A stretch of DNA of 44,205 nucleotides from Pseudonocardia sp. (GTDB lineage Bacteria; Actinomycetota; Actinomycetes; Mycobacteriales; Pseudonocardiaceae), in NCBI GenBank assembly GCA_019244295.1, contig JAFASX010000066.1, positions 1 through 44,205 on the forward strand, given 5' to 3'. A program made the position numbers and the translations under genes. The notes under the pieces were generated by a model that saw only the letters and a program-made list of their open reading frames with translations, did not search any database and had not been told where the DNA came from. Of this stretch, positions 1-6,909 are shown in pieces; positions within the stretch are counted from its first letter, which is position 1; each line of letters starts with the position of its first letter.

Positions 1-1
1 C

Positions 2-118
2 GGAATCACGCCCTTGGTGGACGGCCACCGGGGATCGCCGCTGGACCGCAACACAGAGTTGTTGCTGCCCGCGCCGGCCGCCCTCGCCGGAGTCCGGACC
101 AGCCTTCGGCGAGCTTGA
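2..118 (+). CDS. C-terminal end of an unidentified protein (partial)
   Basis: An open frame enters from the left edge and stops with TGA at 116-118, giving 38 residues that end in TSLRRA. Composition (Leu, Ala, Pro, Arg rich, ending just before an AT-richer spacer) fits the tail of a real actinobacterial gene. It points the same way as the following operon and may be its previous member, for example the aldolase or ATP-grasp gene often found in such modules, but nothing in the fragment identifies a family. Confidence 0.35.
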   Translation, partial: GITPLVDGHRGSPLDRNTELLLPAPAALAGVRTSLRRA

Positions 119-316
119 GCCATCTGTCACAATTACTCCATTAGTGAGTACCAACGCCGCGACAACCTGTGGATTCCGAGGCAAGCAGACGTGACTACTA
201 GGACACAAGCGGCTGAACGCATTCACCCATAGGTAATATCTCTCGCCTGATCATACTAACCAAGTGTACCGTTCGGCGGTATCCGCACACGTAGCGCGTC
301 CGTCATATTGCGTTAT
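119..316 (+). promoter_or_regulatory. Intergenic spacer, probable promoter region of the Ter-like operon
   Basis: About 200 bases without a convincing gene, clearly richer in A and T than the flanking DNA (for example around 121-150 and 225-260). The four following genes are packed with overlaps or gaps of at most about 20 bases, so this is the likely place for the operon promoter. I could not pick out a reliable -35/-10 pair or a palindrome. Confidence 0.35.
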
Positions 317-922
317 GTGACCGACCTGGTAAGCATCCTCTTAGCCGCGACCCTACTCTGGGCTGGTACGAATATCGACAACCTAGTCGTGTTGACGGCG
401 TTATTCGTGCAGTCCGCGCGCCTAGACACTCCACGTCCTTCACAGATCGTGCTCGGACAGTACTCGGGCTCAATTTTCTTGATTGCCATCAGCGTTGCCG
501 CGGCAGCCGGCCTGATGATCATTCCCGACCAGTGGGTCGGGCTCTTAGGACTCGTTCCACTAGGTCTGGGAATTTATGGCTTCATCAAGGCCTTCCAATA
601 CAGAGAGTCACCTATGGAGACCGCCATGATGGGCTCCGGATCAGTCGCCGCGATTGTCATCGCCAACGGCGGTGACAACATAAGCGCATACACCGCCGCT
701 TTCCGGACATTCTCGATCGAAAGAACCATGATAACCATTGGAACATTTTTGGTCCTGATCGCGGTGTGGTGCGCCGCCGCACGCCTCGCCGCGACCCGGA
801 AGAAAGTACTGATCGCGCTCGACTCGGTAAGCCGATGGCTGGTACCGGTCGTCTATGTCACTATCGGCACACTGATCATTATCACTTCGGGAATTGCTTT
901 CCGAATCGCCAGCACGTTATGA
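317..922 (+). CDS. CadD-like membrane transporter (cadmium resistance / LysE superfamily)
   Basis: A 201-residue, almost wholly hydrophobic protein with five or six predicted membrane helices. The first helix carries the signature WAGTNIDNLVVL, matching the N(I/T)DD-type motif of the CadD cadmium resistance family. A second NGGDN motif lies near the middle (about residue 118), as in CadD and its LysE/TerC relatives. The family exports or handles divalent metal ions at the cytoplasmic membrane; the substrate here is unknown. GTG at 317 was chosen because the protein then begins shortly before the first helix; a TTG at 308 is possible. No clear Shine-Dalgarno sequence precedes either, so it may be leaderless. 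Its stop overlaps the next start (ATGA at 919-922), implying translational coupling to the phosphoribosyltransferase genes. Confidence 0.8.
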   Translation: MTDLVSILLAATLLWAGTNIDNLVVLTALFVQSARLDTPRPSQIVLGQYSGSIFLIAISVAAAAGLMIIPDQWVGLLGLVPLGLGIYGFIKAFQYRESPMETAMMGSGSVAAIVIANGGDNISAYTAAFRTFSIERTMITIGTFLVLIAVWCAAARLAATRKKVLIALDSVSRWLVPVVYVTIGTLIIITSGIAFRIASTL

Positions 923-2292
923 TCCCAGATGTGCCTAAAACACATAGCATACCGCCCGAGTGGTCAGCTTTCGATGATTACAATATGCACCACCAGCCGC
1001 GACTGGCCGACTGGGTCGCCCGCCGCACCGGTTTAACGTTTGCCGTACGCGCTGGCCCCGGCGCAGACAGCGTCGGGCTCGCGCTGCGGCTCAACCCTCG
1101 GCGGTCGCACCTGCTGGTCTCCGCCGTCTTAGGAAAGTACATTCCAGCGGCTCCAGATCTTATCGAAGGGGCGGCGAAGGATCTGGCGAATCTCGTGGCC
1201 CGACGCTTAGCGGTGGGCCCGGCCGCGAGCGTGGTGATCGGGTACGCCGAGACCGCGACCGCTCTCGGGCACATCGTCGCCGACGTACTGAGGGCGCCAT
1301 ATGTACATTCGACCCGCCGGACAATCTCCGGCGTCGCGCCGGCCGCTGTCTTTTGCGAACCGCACTCACACGCACCCTCTCACCATCTCCTGCCGACCGA
1401 CGCGGAAATCTTCAAGCGGTCAGGTCCAGTCGTCCTGGTCGACGATGAGCTGTCAACCGGAACAACTGTTGGAAATACTATCGAGGCATTACACGGGCTC
1501 TTTCCCCACCAACATTACCTCGTTGCCACATTAACCGACGTGCGCCCACGAACCGATCAAGCAGTGTTAACCGGGCGACTTGAAAAGCTAGGCGCACGAA
1601 TCGAGGTCGTGTCGTTGCTCAGGGGTCGAATCGCTCTATCGGACACGACGGCGCAGCGGTGCGCGGAGCTTATCAAAAGAAGTTTCCGGAACACCGAGTC
1701 AACGGTCGGTCGAGACGGTCCCCCGGAGTATCGGAAGAAACTGCGCAGAATGGCGGCGAGTTGGCCCTCAGAGTTGCCGGAAGGTGGCCGTCATGGGTTC
1801 AGTCCCGAGGACCGCAGCCGGCTCGGCGCCGCTGTCCACGCCCTAGCCGGCCGAGTGGCCCGCCGGGTACTCGGTGAACGGTTGCTGGTCTTGGGCTGCG
1901 AGGAGTTCATGTACGTTCCGCTTCGTCTCGCCCTGGAGTTGCAGCGTTGTCTCGGTAGCAACGGTAATGTGCTGTTCGCTAGTACCGGCCGTTCACCCGC
2001 GCTGGCCGTCGACCAACCCGGATATCCCATCCGCTCTCGAATGGCGTTTCCCGCGCCAGGTTTCGATGACACCGGCTGGCGCTTCGCTTACAACCTCACC
2101 GTCAGCGGCGTAAACCAGCCGTTCGATGACGTGATTTGCGTGATCGAACACACCAGCGAAACCCGTGAACTTTACGCTTTGGGCGGAATGTTGGACGCCG
2201 TGGCGACAGCCTGCCGGCAGCTGCTGCTTGTGGTGGTCCCGGACCATCGGCCGTTTTCCGGCCCTCCCGTACCCACCCGGGGATCACGGTGA
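919..2292 (+). CDS. Phosphoribosyltransferase with C-terminal TRSP domain (Ter-associated)
   Basis: A 457-residue soluble protein. Residues about 60-290 form a type I phosphoribosyltransferase fold: a VVIGYAETATALG loop (105-117) and the PRPP-binding signature VVLVDDELSTGTT (171-183). The C-terminal part (about 330-457) contains ASTGRSPALAVDQPG followed by SRMAF, characteristic of the TRSP domain that accompanies this PRTase family in tellurium-resistance-type gene neighbourhoods. Comparative genomics of those neighbourhoods proposed that such enzymes build a nucleoside-like metabolite; the actual product is not known. The ATG at 919 overlaps the CadD-like stop, and the gene ends in a GTGA overlap with the StiP/PELOTA gene, so the three are translated together. 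Longer in-frame starts upstream would overlap the membrane protein extensively and are unlikely. Confidence 0.88.
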   Translation: MIPDVPKTHSIPPEWSAFDDYNMHHQPRLADWVARRTGLTFAVRAGPGADSVGLALRLNPRRSHLLVSAVLGKYIPAAPDLIEGAAKDLANLVARRLAVGPAASVVIGYAETATALGHIVADVLRAPYVHSTRRTISGVAPAAVFCEPHSHAPSHHLLPTDAEIFKRSGPVVLVDDELSTGTTVGNTIEALHGLFPHQHYLVATLTDVRPRTDQAVLTGRLEKLGARIEVVSLLRGRIALSDTTAQRCAELIKRSFRNTESTVGRDGPPEYRKKLRRMAASWPSELPEGGRHGFSPEDRSRLGAAVHALAGRVARRVLGERLLVLGCEEFMYVPLRLALELQRCLGSNGNVLFASTGRSPALAVDQPGYPIRSRMAFPAPGFDDTGWRFAYNLTVSGVNQPFDDVICVIEHTSETRELYALGGMLDAVATACRQLLLVVVPDHRPFSGPPVPTRGSR

Positions 2293-3410
2293 CCGGCTGT
2301 CTGCCCGAGCCGCTCACCGGCCCTGAGTTCTCTACTTACGCCGCTGACGAAGTCGCCTGGCTGCTGACGGATCTCTCCGGAGTCGCGCTGGAAGCTACCC
2401 GGCAGCAACGCCAGCAGCGGCGGCGCGCGGGTGAGCACTATGCCGAGTCGCTACCCATGGAGTATCCGCCACCGGCGGAGTATTTGCGGCTTTTCCATCG
2501 ACTCCTGCATCGCTGCGCTCGGCACGTCGCGTATCTGGTCGGGGTACTCACTGAACGCACGCTCGCGACCTGTGGTACCAACATCGTTCTGGTCTCGCTG
2601 GCCCGAGCGGGCACTCCGGTCGGAATTCTCATGCGCCGATGGGCACTGCGGATTCGTCAGCTGGCTCTCCCGCACTACTCATTATCGATTGTCCGTGATC
2701 GCGGGCTCGACCCGCTTGCGCTGCGCTATCTCGCGGCTCGGCACGATCCCCGGCACGTCGTGTTCGTCGATGGTTGGACCGGCAAGGGCACAATCACTCG
2801 CGAGCTGGTCAATGCGCTCACGCAAGCGTGGCGTCAGGGGTACAACTTTCCCCGAAGACTAGTCGTGCTGGCGGATCCAGGGCAGTGCGCCGATATATAC
2901 GGTACGCGTCAGGACGTACTCGTCCCGTCAGCGTGCTTGAACGCGACAATCAGCGGCCTCGTCTCACGCACGGTGGTCAAGCCGTCCCTGCTCGGGCCCG
3001 ATTCATATCACGGCGCGAAATTTTATCCAGCGCTCGGCGAATTCGACGTGTCAGAACTTTATCTCAGCGCGGTGAGCGAACATTTCCCGTTCGTCGCTAG
3101 CGCGGCAACCGCGCACGCCGCCAAGCATCCTTGCCCCTCGGCCAGCAGGCCTTTCGCCGGATGGGCTGAAGCTCGCCGCCTCGCCAGTGTCTACGGAGCA
3201 CGCGACGTCGATCTGATCAAACCCGGAATCGGCGAGACCAGTCGGGCGCTGCTTCGACGATCACCCCGGCTAATCCTGCTTAAGCGGACAGGACCAGAAC
3301 TCCCACACATCGTCGAGCTCGCCCGCATGTCTGGAACCGACATCGTGCGCGTAGCTGACATGAGATTTTCCTGCGCCGCTGTCCTCCAGCCGGTCAACTC
3401 AGTCGGCTAA
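2289..3410 (+). CDS. StiP-family phosphoribosyltransferase with PELOTA RNA-binding domain
   Basis: A 373-residue protein. A helical N-terminus leads into a PRTase-like core with VSLARAGTPVG (102-112) and the PRPP loop FVDGWTGKGTITREL (159-173). The tail from about residue 300 (LIKPGIGETSRALL onward, ending near DMRFSCAAVLQP) matches the PELOTA-like RNA-binding domain. Databases usually call such proteins 'cysteine protease StiP', but the visible PRPP loop argues for a phosphoribosyltransferase-type enzyme. It starts with GTG inside the GTGA overlap with the previous gene. The HAD phosphatase follows almost at once, so the two PRTases and the phosphatase are probably successive steps of one pathway. 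Confidence 0.85.
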   Translation: MTGCLPEPLTGPEFSTYAADEVAWLLTDLSGVALEATRQQRQQRRRAGEHYAESLPMEYPPPAEYLRLFHRLLHRCARHVAYLVGVLTERTLATCGTNIVLVSLARAGTPVGILMRRWALRIRQLALPHYSLSIVRDRGLDPLALRYLAARHDPRHVVFVDGWTGKGTITRELVNALTQAWRQGYNFPRRLVVLADPGQCADIYGTRQDVLVPSACLNATISGLVSRTVVKPSLLGPDSYHGAKFYPALGEFDVSELYLSAVSEHFPFVASAATAHAAKHPCPSASRPFAGWAEARRLASVYGARDVDLIKPGIGETSRALLRRSPRLILLKRTGPELPHIVELARMSGTDIVRVADMRFSCAAVLQPVNSVG

Positions 3411-3428
3411 CCGGTGGAGAACGAATGT

Positions 3429-4352
3429 GTGGATTCGACACCGCGGACCACCGCGGACCGAGAACCTCGAGCGCTGGTGGCCTGCGATCTCGATGGAACC
3501 ATCATTTACCCACGCCGCCATCTTGGAAGTCGCCGAAGGAAACGAAACTCGCGGGTCACGAGCGAGATTCTCTGTGTTGAGTACCACCGCAGGCGGCCGA
3601 CGTCTTTCGTTAGCCGGTCCTCGGTCAGCTATCTCACCGCTCTCACCAAACTGGCGATTTTCGTTCCGGCCACCACACGAACCGTTGAGCAGTACGTCCG
3701 AATCCGGTTTCCCTGGCCAACGCCTCGCTACGCCGTATGCGCCAATGGCGCCCACCTTCTGATCAACGGCGTTCCCGACCCGTCCTGGGCCGCGACAATG
3801 CGCGGCTGCGTGGCTGTGAGCGCGATCCCCCTGCCGGACATGGTGGCCCGGGTGCGGGCAATGCTTTCCATGAGCTGGCCGGTCACCCTCAAAATCGCGG
3901 ATCAGATGTTTCTCTACCTTCTTTCGTCCGCCAGCTGGTCACCCGAACCGAACTGGGTCAGCCAACTGCGACAAGAGACCCAGGATTGTGGCTGGACGGT
4001 TTTTCAATCGGGTCGCAAGACGTACCTCATGCCCCACGTCCTGACAAAATCGGCGGCGGTTACGGAACTGCGCCAACGACTCGGCATGCCTCGGCTACTC
4101 GCCGCGGGGGATTCGTTACTCGATCGAAACATGCTACTTACCGCGGACGCCGGTATCTACGCCGCGCATGGCGAGCTCGCCGCCCTCGGACCTGCCGGGA
4201 AGCATCTCGTTCAAACCGCCGCGCACGGCCTCACGGCCGGGACACAGATCGCGCGATGGTTGCATGCCAATGTCCGCGTCTCTTGTTCGACAACTAGCCA
4301 GAATCACCTGGCCGGGGATCGACGACACGCCCTCAGGCGGACCCAAGTGTGA
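3429..4352 (+). CDS. HAD-superfamily phosphatase (Cof/sucrose-phosphatase-like)
   Basis: About 307 residues. HAD motif I is ACDLDGTI (nucleophile Asp20, Asp22), motif II is the Thr in VPATTRT, motif III is the Lys in LTKSAAV, and motif IV is AAGDSLLDRNML (Asp228, Asp232). The large cap between motifs II and III fits the Cof-type C2 class acting on small phosphorylated molecules. In Ter-type modules such enzymes are thought to dephosphorylate a nucleoside-like intermediate; this role is inferred. GTG at 3429 was chosen because GGAGA lies 8 bases upstream; an in-frame GTG at 3414, only 3 bases after the previous stop, is the alternative. TerC follows after 78 bases. Confidence 0.83.
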   Translation: MDSTPRTTADREPRALVACDLDGTIIYPRRHLGSRRRKRNSRVTSEILCVEYHRRRPTSFVSRSSVSYLTALTKLAIFVPATTRTVEQYVRIRFPWPTPRYAVCANGAHLLINGVPDPSWAATMRGCVAVSAIPLPDMVARVRAMLSMSWPVTLKIADQMFLYLLSSASWSPEPNWVSQLRQETQDCGWTVFQSGRKTYLMPHVLTKSAAVTELRQRLGMPRLLAAGDSLLDRNMLLTADAGIYAAHGELAALGPAGKHLVQTAAHGLTAGTQIARWLHANVRVSCSTTSQNHLAGDRRHALRRTQV

Positions 4353-4430
4353 CCCGCTTCCCGGGTCCGCTAGCCTAGCCCGTCATTACAGATTACCGAG
4401 CAGGGCTGACTTCACCAAGAGGGAGCCAAT

Positions 4431-5444
4431 ATGCACGTCCCGGCCTGGGGCTGGGTCGCGGCGATCATATTCATTGCCGCCGTCATGTCTGCGGATATCG
4501 CCTTCGCCGGGCGGGGGCACAAACAGCCCTCATTGCGCAAGTCACTCATGTGGGCGCTCTTCTCGGTGGCCGCCGCCGCTTTGTTCGCGGCCATTCTCGG
4601 GGTGACGTACGGCGACTTGGCCGTGGAGCAATTCGCGGGCATTTACCTCACCGAATACTCACTCAGCATGGACAATCTGTTCGTCTTTCTGGCGATATTG
4701 GCCAGGTTTGCCACTCCTTCGATTCTCCACCAACGGGTCACGGCACTGGGAATCGGACTCGCCCTGGCGCTGCGCGCGGCCGCGATTGGAGCGGGGGTAG
4801 CCGCCATTCACGCCAACAGTTGGCTGTTCTATTTCTTCGGATCGTTCCTCTTCTACACCTCCTGGAAGATCTTGCGCTCGGGTTCTGACGACGACGGGTT
4901 TCAAGAGGGCGCGCTACTGCGCCGGGCCAGGAAAGTACTTCCACTCACCGCGAACTATCACGGCGAGCGGCTCTTCATCAGGCGGCGACGGCGTATTCTA
5001 TTCACCCCTCTTTTTGTGGTGGCGCTGGCGATCGGCACCACCGACATCATCTTTGCCATGGATTCTATACCGGCATCCCTCGGTCTGAGTGATAATATGT
5101 TCATCATCCTGACCGCGAACGCGTTCGCGCTCACTGGTCTGCGCCAGCTACTCACGCTCATTGCCGCCGTCACGGCCCGACTCATTTATTTACCACAGGG
5201 CATCGCTATAGTTCTCGCGCTCATCGGGGCTAAGCTCGTGCTGCAAGCCGCCCATGACAACACGTTCGACTTCCTGAACAACGGTCAGCCGCTGCCGCTT
5301 CCCACGATTGACAGCGGGCCTATGCTCGTGGCTATTATTTCTGTACTCGCGGTGGCTGCCCTGGCCAGCACATTGTCTAGCAGACGGCAAGCGACCCTGG
5401 CCGAGCCCGAATCCAACACGCCGCTCATCTTGACGGACGACTAG
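4431..5444 (+). CDS. terC: TerC family integral membrane protein
   Basis: A 337-residue polytopic membrane protein with about nine helices. It carries the TerC signatures EYSLSMDNLFVFL near the first third and DIIFAMDSIPA near residue 205, whose acidic residues are thought to coordinate metal ions in this LysE-superfamily family. TerC proteins are linked to tellurite resistance and to manganese export during protein secretion. AGAGGGAG lies about 7 bases before the ATG. Spacing and orientation place it at the end of the phosphoribosyltransferase operon. Its stop codon overlaps that of the convergent DUF3558 gene, so transcription from the two sides must meet here. No yybP-ykoY-type riboswitch was recognised in the short leader. 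Confidence 0.92.
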   Translation: MHVPAWGWVAAIIFIAAVMSADIAFAGRGHKQPSLRKSLMWALFSVAAAALFAAILGVTYGDLAVEQFAGIYLTEYSLSMDNLFVFLAILARFATPSILHQRVTALGIGLALALRAAAIGAGVAAIHANSWLFYFFGSFLFYTSWKILRSGSDDDGFQEGALLRRARKVLPLTANYHGERLFIRRRRRILFTPLFVVALAIGTTDIIFAMDSIPASLGLSDNMFIILTANAFALTGLRQLLTLIAAVTARLIYLPQGIAIVLALIGAKLVLQAAHDNTFDFLNNGQPLPLPTIDSGPMLVAIISVLAVAALASTLSSRRQATLAEPESNTPLILTDD

Positions 5445-6010
5445 GGATTAGCCGCGCGAATTTGGCTGATGATCTCGTTCGCGAATGTATCGGTATCCGG
5501 ACAGGGGTCAGAGGAAGACAAAGACTTACCGCCCGCATATTCGGCGGTGACAGTGAGTAGCGCACTGTCCCCGACACCCACCTGAGTCGAACAAATTCCA
5601 CTCGCCGGGTCTCGGCCGGCAGTGGTCGTGTGCACGGCGGGATAGTGCGAAATTTCCGTGGGCTCGAAGAACGTGAAGCTCGACCGCTGCTGATAAAGCG
5701 ATTCCAGTGAGCGGTTGACGCTGGCGCCGGCCATGATTGTCGGGCGTCCGGCTTCAACGGCGCTCCACCGGCACACCGACCCCACGGGGCCCGGCATGGT
5801 GGTACCTGGAACCGCTAAGTGACGTCGGGCCACTCGGTCAGCACGAAGCAAATCACATGGTCTGCTAACGAATTCAGCAAGGTCGAGTTGCTCGTCGGGA
5901 ATCGGCGGAGCCAGCCTGCTCGGCTCCGTTCCGCAACCAACGAGCGCCGTCCCCGACAACACAGGCAAAAGCAGCATCAACCTGACCGCGGCTCGCCCGC
6001 GCATACCCAT
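5441..6010 (-). CDS. DUF3558-type secreted lipoprotein
   Basis: About 189 residues with a lipoprotein signal peptide: a charged start, a hydrophobic stretch and the lipobox ALVGC. The mature part has four further cysteines and the pattern PCDLL...VCRW...SGICSTQVG...SDPCPD...ANEIISQI typical of the actinobacterial DUF3558 family, which sits on the outer face of the membrane and has no assigned function. The ATG at 6010 is preceded by GGAAG at a good distance; an earlier in-frame ATG at 6031 has a poorly placed ribosome site. It follows the TatB-like gene by about 25 bases on the same strand and may share its transcript. Confidence 0.8.
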   Translation of the reverse strand: MGMRGRAAVRLMLLLPVLSGTALVGCGTEPSRLAPPIPDEQLDLAEFVSRPCDLLRADRVARRHLAVPGTTMPGPVGSVCRWSAVEAGRPTIMAGASVNRSLESLYQQRSSFTFFEPTEISHYPAVHTTTAGRDPASGICSTQVGVGDSALLTVTAEYAGGKSLSSSDPCPDTDTFANEIISQIRAANP

Positions 6011-6035
6011 GATCACTTCCGTCCGGACCATCTCT

Positions 6036-6431
6036 TCAGGTGGCGTCCGGGTCGTAAGGCGGCACCGCGCCCGGAGCTAACGTTGGAGCGGCGGCAGGAC
6101 CCGGTCTCGATGCGATAACTGGTCCAAATTCAGCCGCGCTCACCGGCACCAACGGATAGTCAAGCAGGTGACGCGCGATCGCGGCACGCGGGTTGCGCAG
6201 CGCCTGAAGTTGTTGCAACGGAACGCGCAGCTCGTTCAGCGGCTGCTGGAGCTGAGCAAGTTCTGGACCGAGTTCACGACGGAGCTGCTCAGTCGCCCCT
6301 GAGCTGAACTCCCTCGCTCGACGGATAGCTTGTCCAAGCCAAGCCGCGGCCGCGGGCAGTCGTTCGGGCCCGAGCACGAACAGTGCGACGAGCCCGAGAA
6401 CGAAGAGCTTGCCGACGCTAAGGTCGAACAC
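6036..6431 (-). CDS. tatB: TatB-like twin-arginine translocase subunit
   Basis: About 131 residues. The N-terminal membrane helix FVLGLVALFVLGPERLP is the TatB/TatA hallmark, with the FGP-type hinge (here LGPERLP). An amphipathic helix follows, then a longer polar tail rich in Leu, Gln and Arg and a Pro/Ala-rich end. TatB binds twin-arginine signal peptides together with TatC. The GTG at 6431 puts VFDLSVGKL at the start, as in TatB proteins (usually MFDIG...), and lies 14 bases inside the end of the TatA-like gene. A longer frame reaching to 6674 only adds sequence overlapping tatA. No tatC is visible nearby. Confidence 0.82.
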   Translation of the reverse strand: MFDLSVGKLFVLGLVALFVLGPERLPAAAAWLGQAIRRAREFSSGATEQLRRELGPELAQLQQPLNELRVPLQQLQALRNPRAAIARHLLDYPLVPVSAAEFGPVIASRPGPAAAPTLAPGAVPPYDPDAT

Positions 6432-6735
6432 CGTTGTGGACCCGGATCTGCTGATCAGCTGGTGAACTGGGCTGGGCGGGGCTGGGCGGGGCGCTGGCAG
6501 GCGAAGTACCCGCTGGATCCATAGCGTTAGGTGTCTTTCCGGAGCCGGGCTCGGCCGCGTCGGAATCGGGCCCAGCGGCGGCGCGGGTGTCGTCGTGCGC
6601 GCCGGACAGCTCAGATTTGAGGATCCGAACAGAGCGGCCAACACTGCGAGCCGCGTCGGGGAGACGACGGGCACCGAACAACAAGATCGCTACGACGATC
6701 ACGATCAACCAGTGGATGGGGCTCATTTCGCCCAT
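6418..6735 (-). CDS. tatA: TatA-like twin-arginine translocase subunit
   Basis: About 105 residues starting MGEMSPIHWLIVIVVAILLF, then GARRLPDAARSVGRSVRI: a single N-terminal membrane helix, the FG hinge and an amphipathic helix, as in TatA. The remainder is a Pro/Ala/Ser-rich low-complexity tail. TatA forms the translocation element for folded proteins. ATG codons at 6735 and 6726 are both possible; I use 6735 because the usual TatA beginning is MG(x)(x)SP. It overlaps the TatB-like gene and lies about 175 bases downstream of the tyrosinase, on the same strand. Confidence 0.85.
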   Translation of the reverse strand: MGEMSPIHWLIVIVVAILLFGARRLPDAARSVGRSVRILKSELSGAHDDTRAAAGPDSDAAEPGSGKTPNAMDPAGTSPASAPPSPAQPSSPADQQIRVHNGVRP

Positions 6736-6909
6736 TTCAATCAACTCGTCTCATCTAGCCGGATCCGTACATTCATTTCACCACGGGTTCAACCCGCACA
6801 GGCGGTTGGCCCAACTGCCCACTCTCAGCCTGCCAGCTTCCGTGCCGGCGACCCACCGGCACGGTCCGGTGAGCCCGCCAGAGCCAACCACCCTGGCACA
6901 TCGCCGCCG

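Noticed and set aside
766..918. N-terminal extension of the PRTase-TRSP gene
   Set aside because: It would overlap the CadD-like gene by about 150 bases; the ATG at 919 in an ATGA overlap explains the start better.
4353..4430. Manganese-sensing yybP-ykoY riboswitch before terC
   Set aside because: The leader is only 78 bases and lacks the conserved loops that I would need to see.
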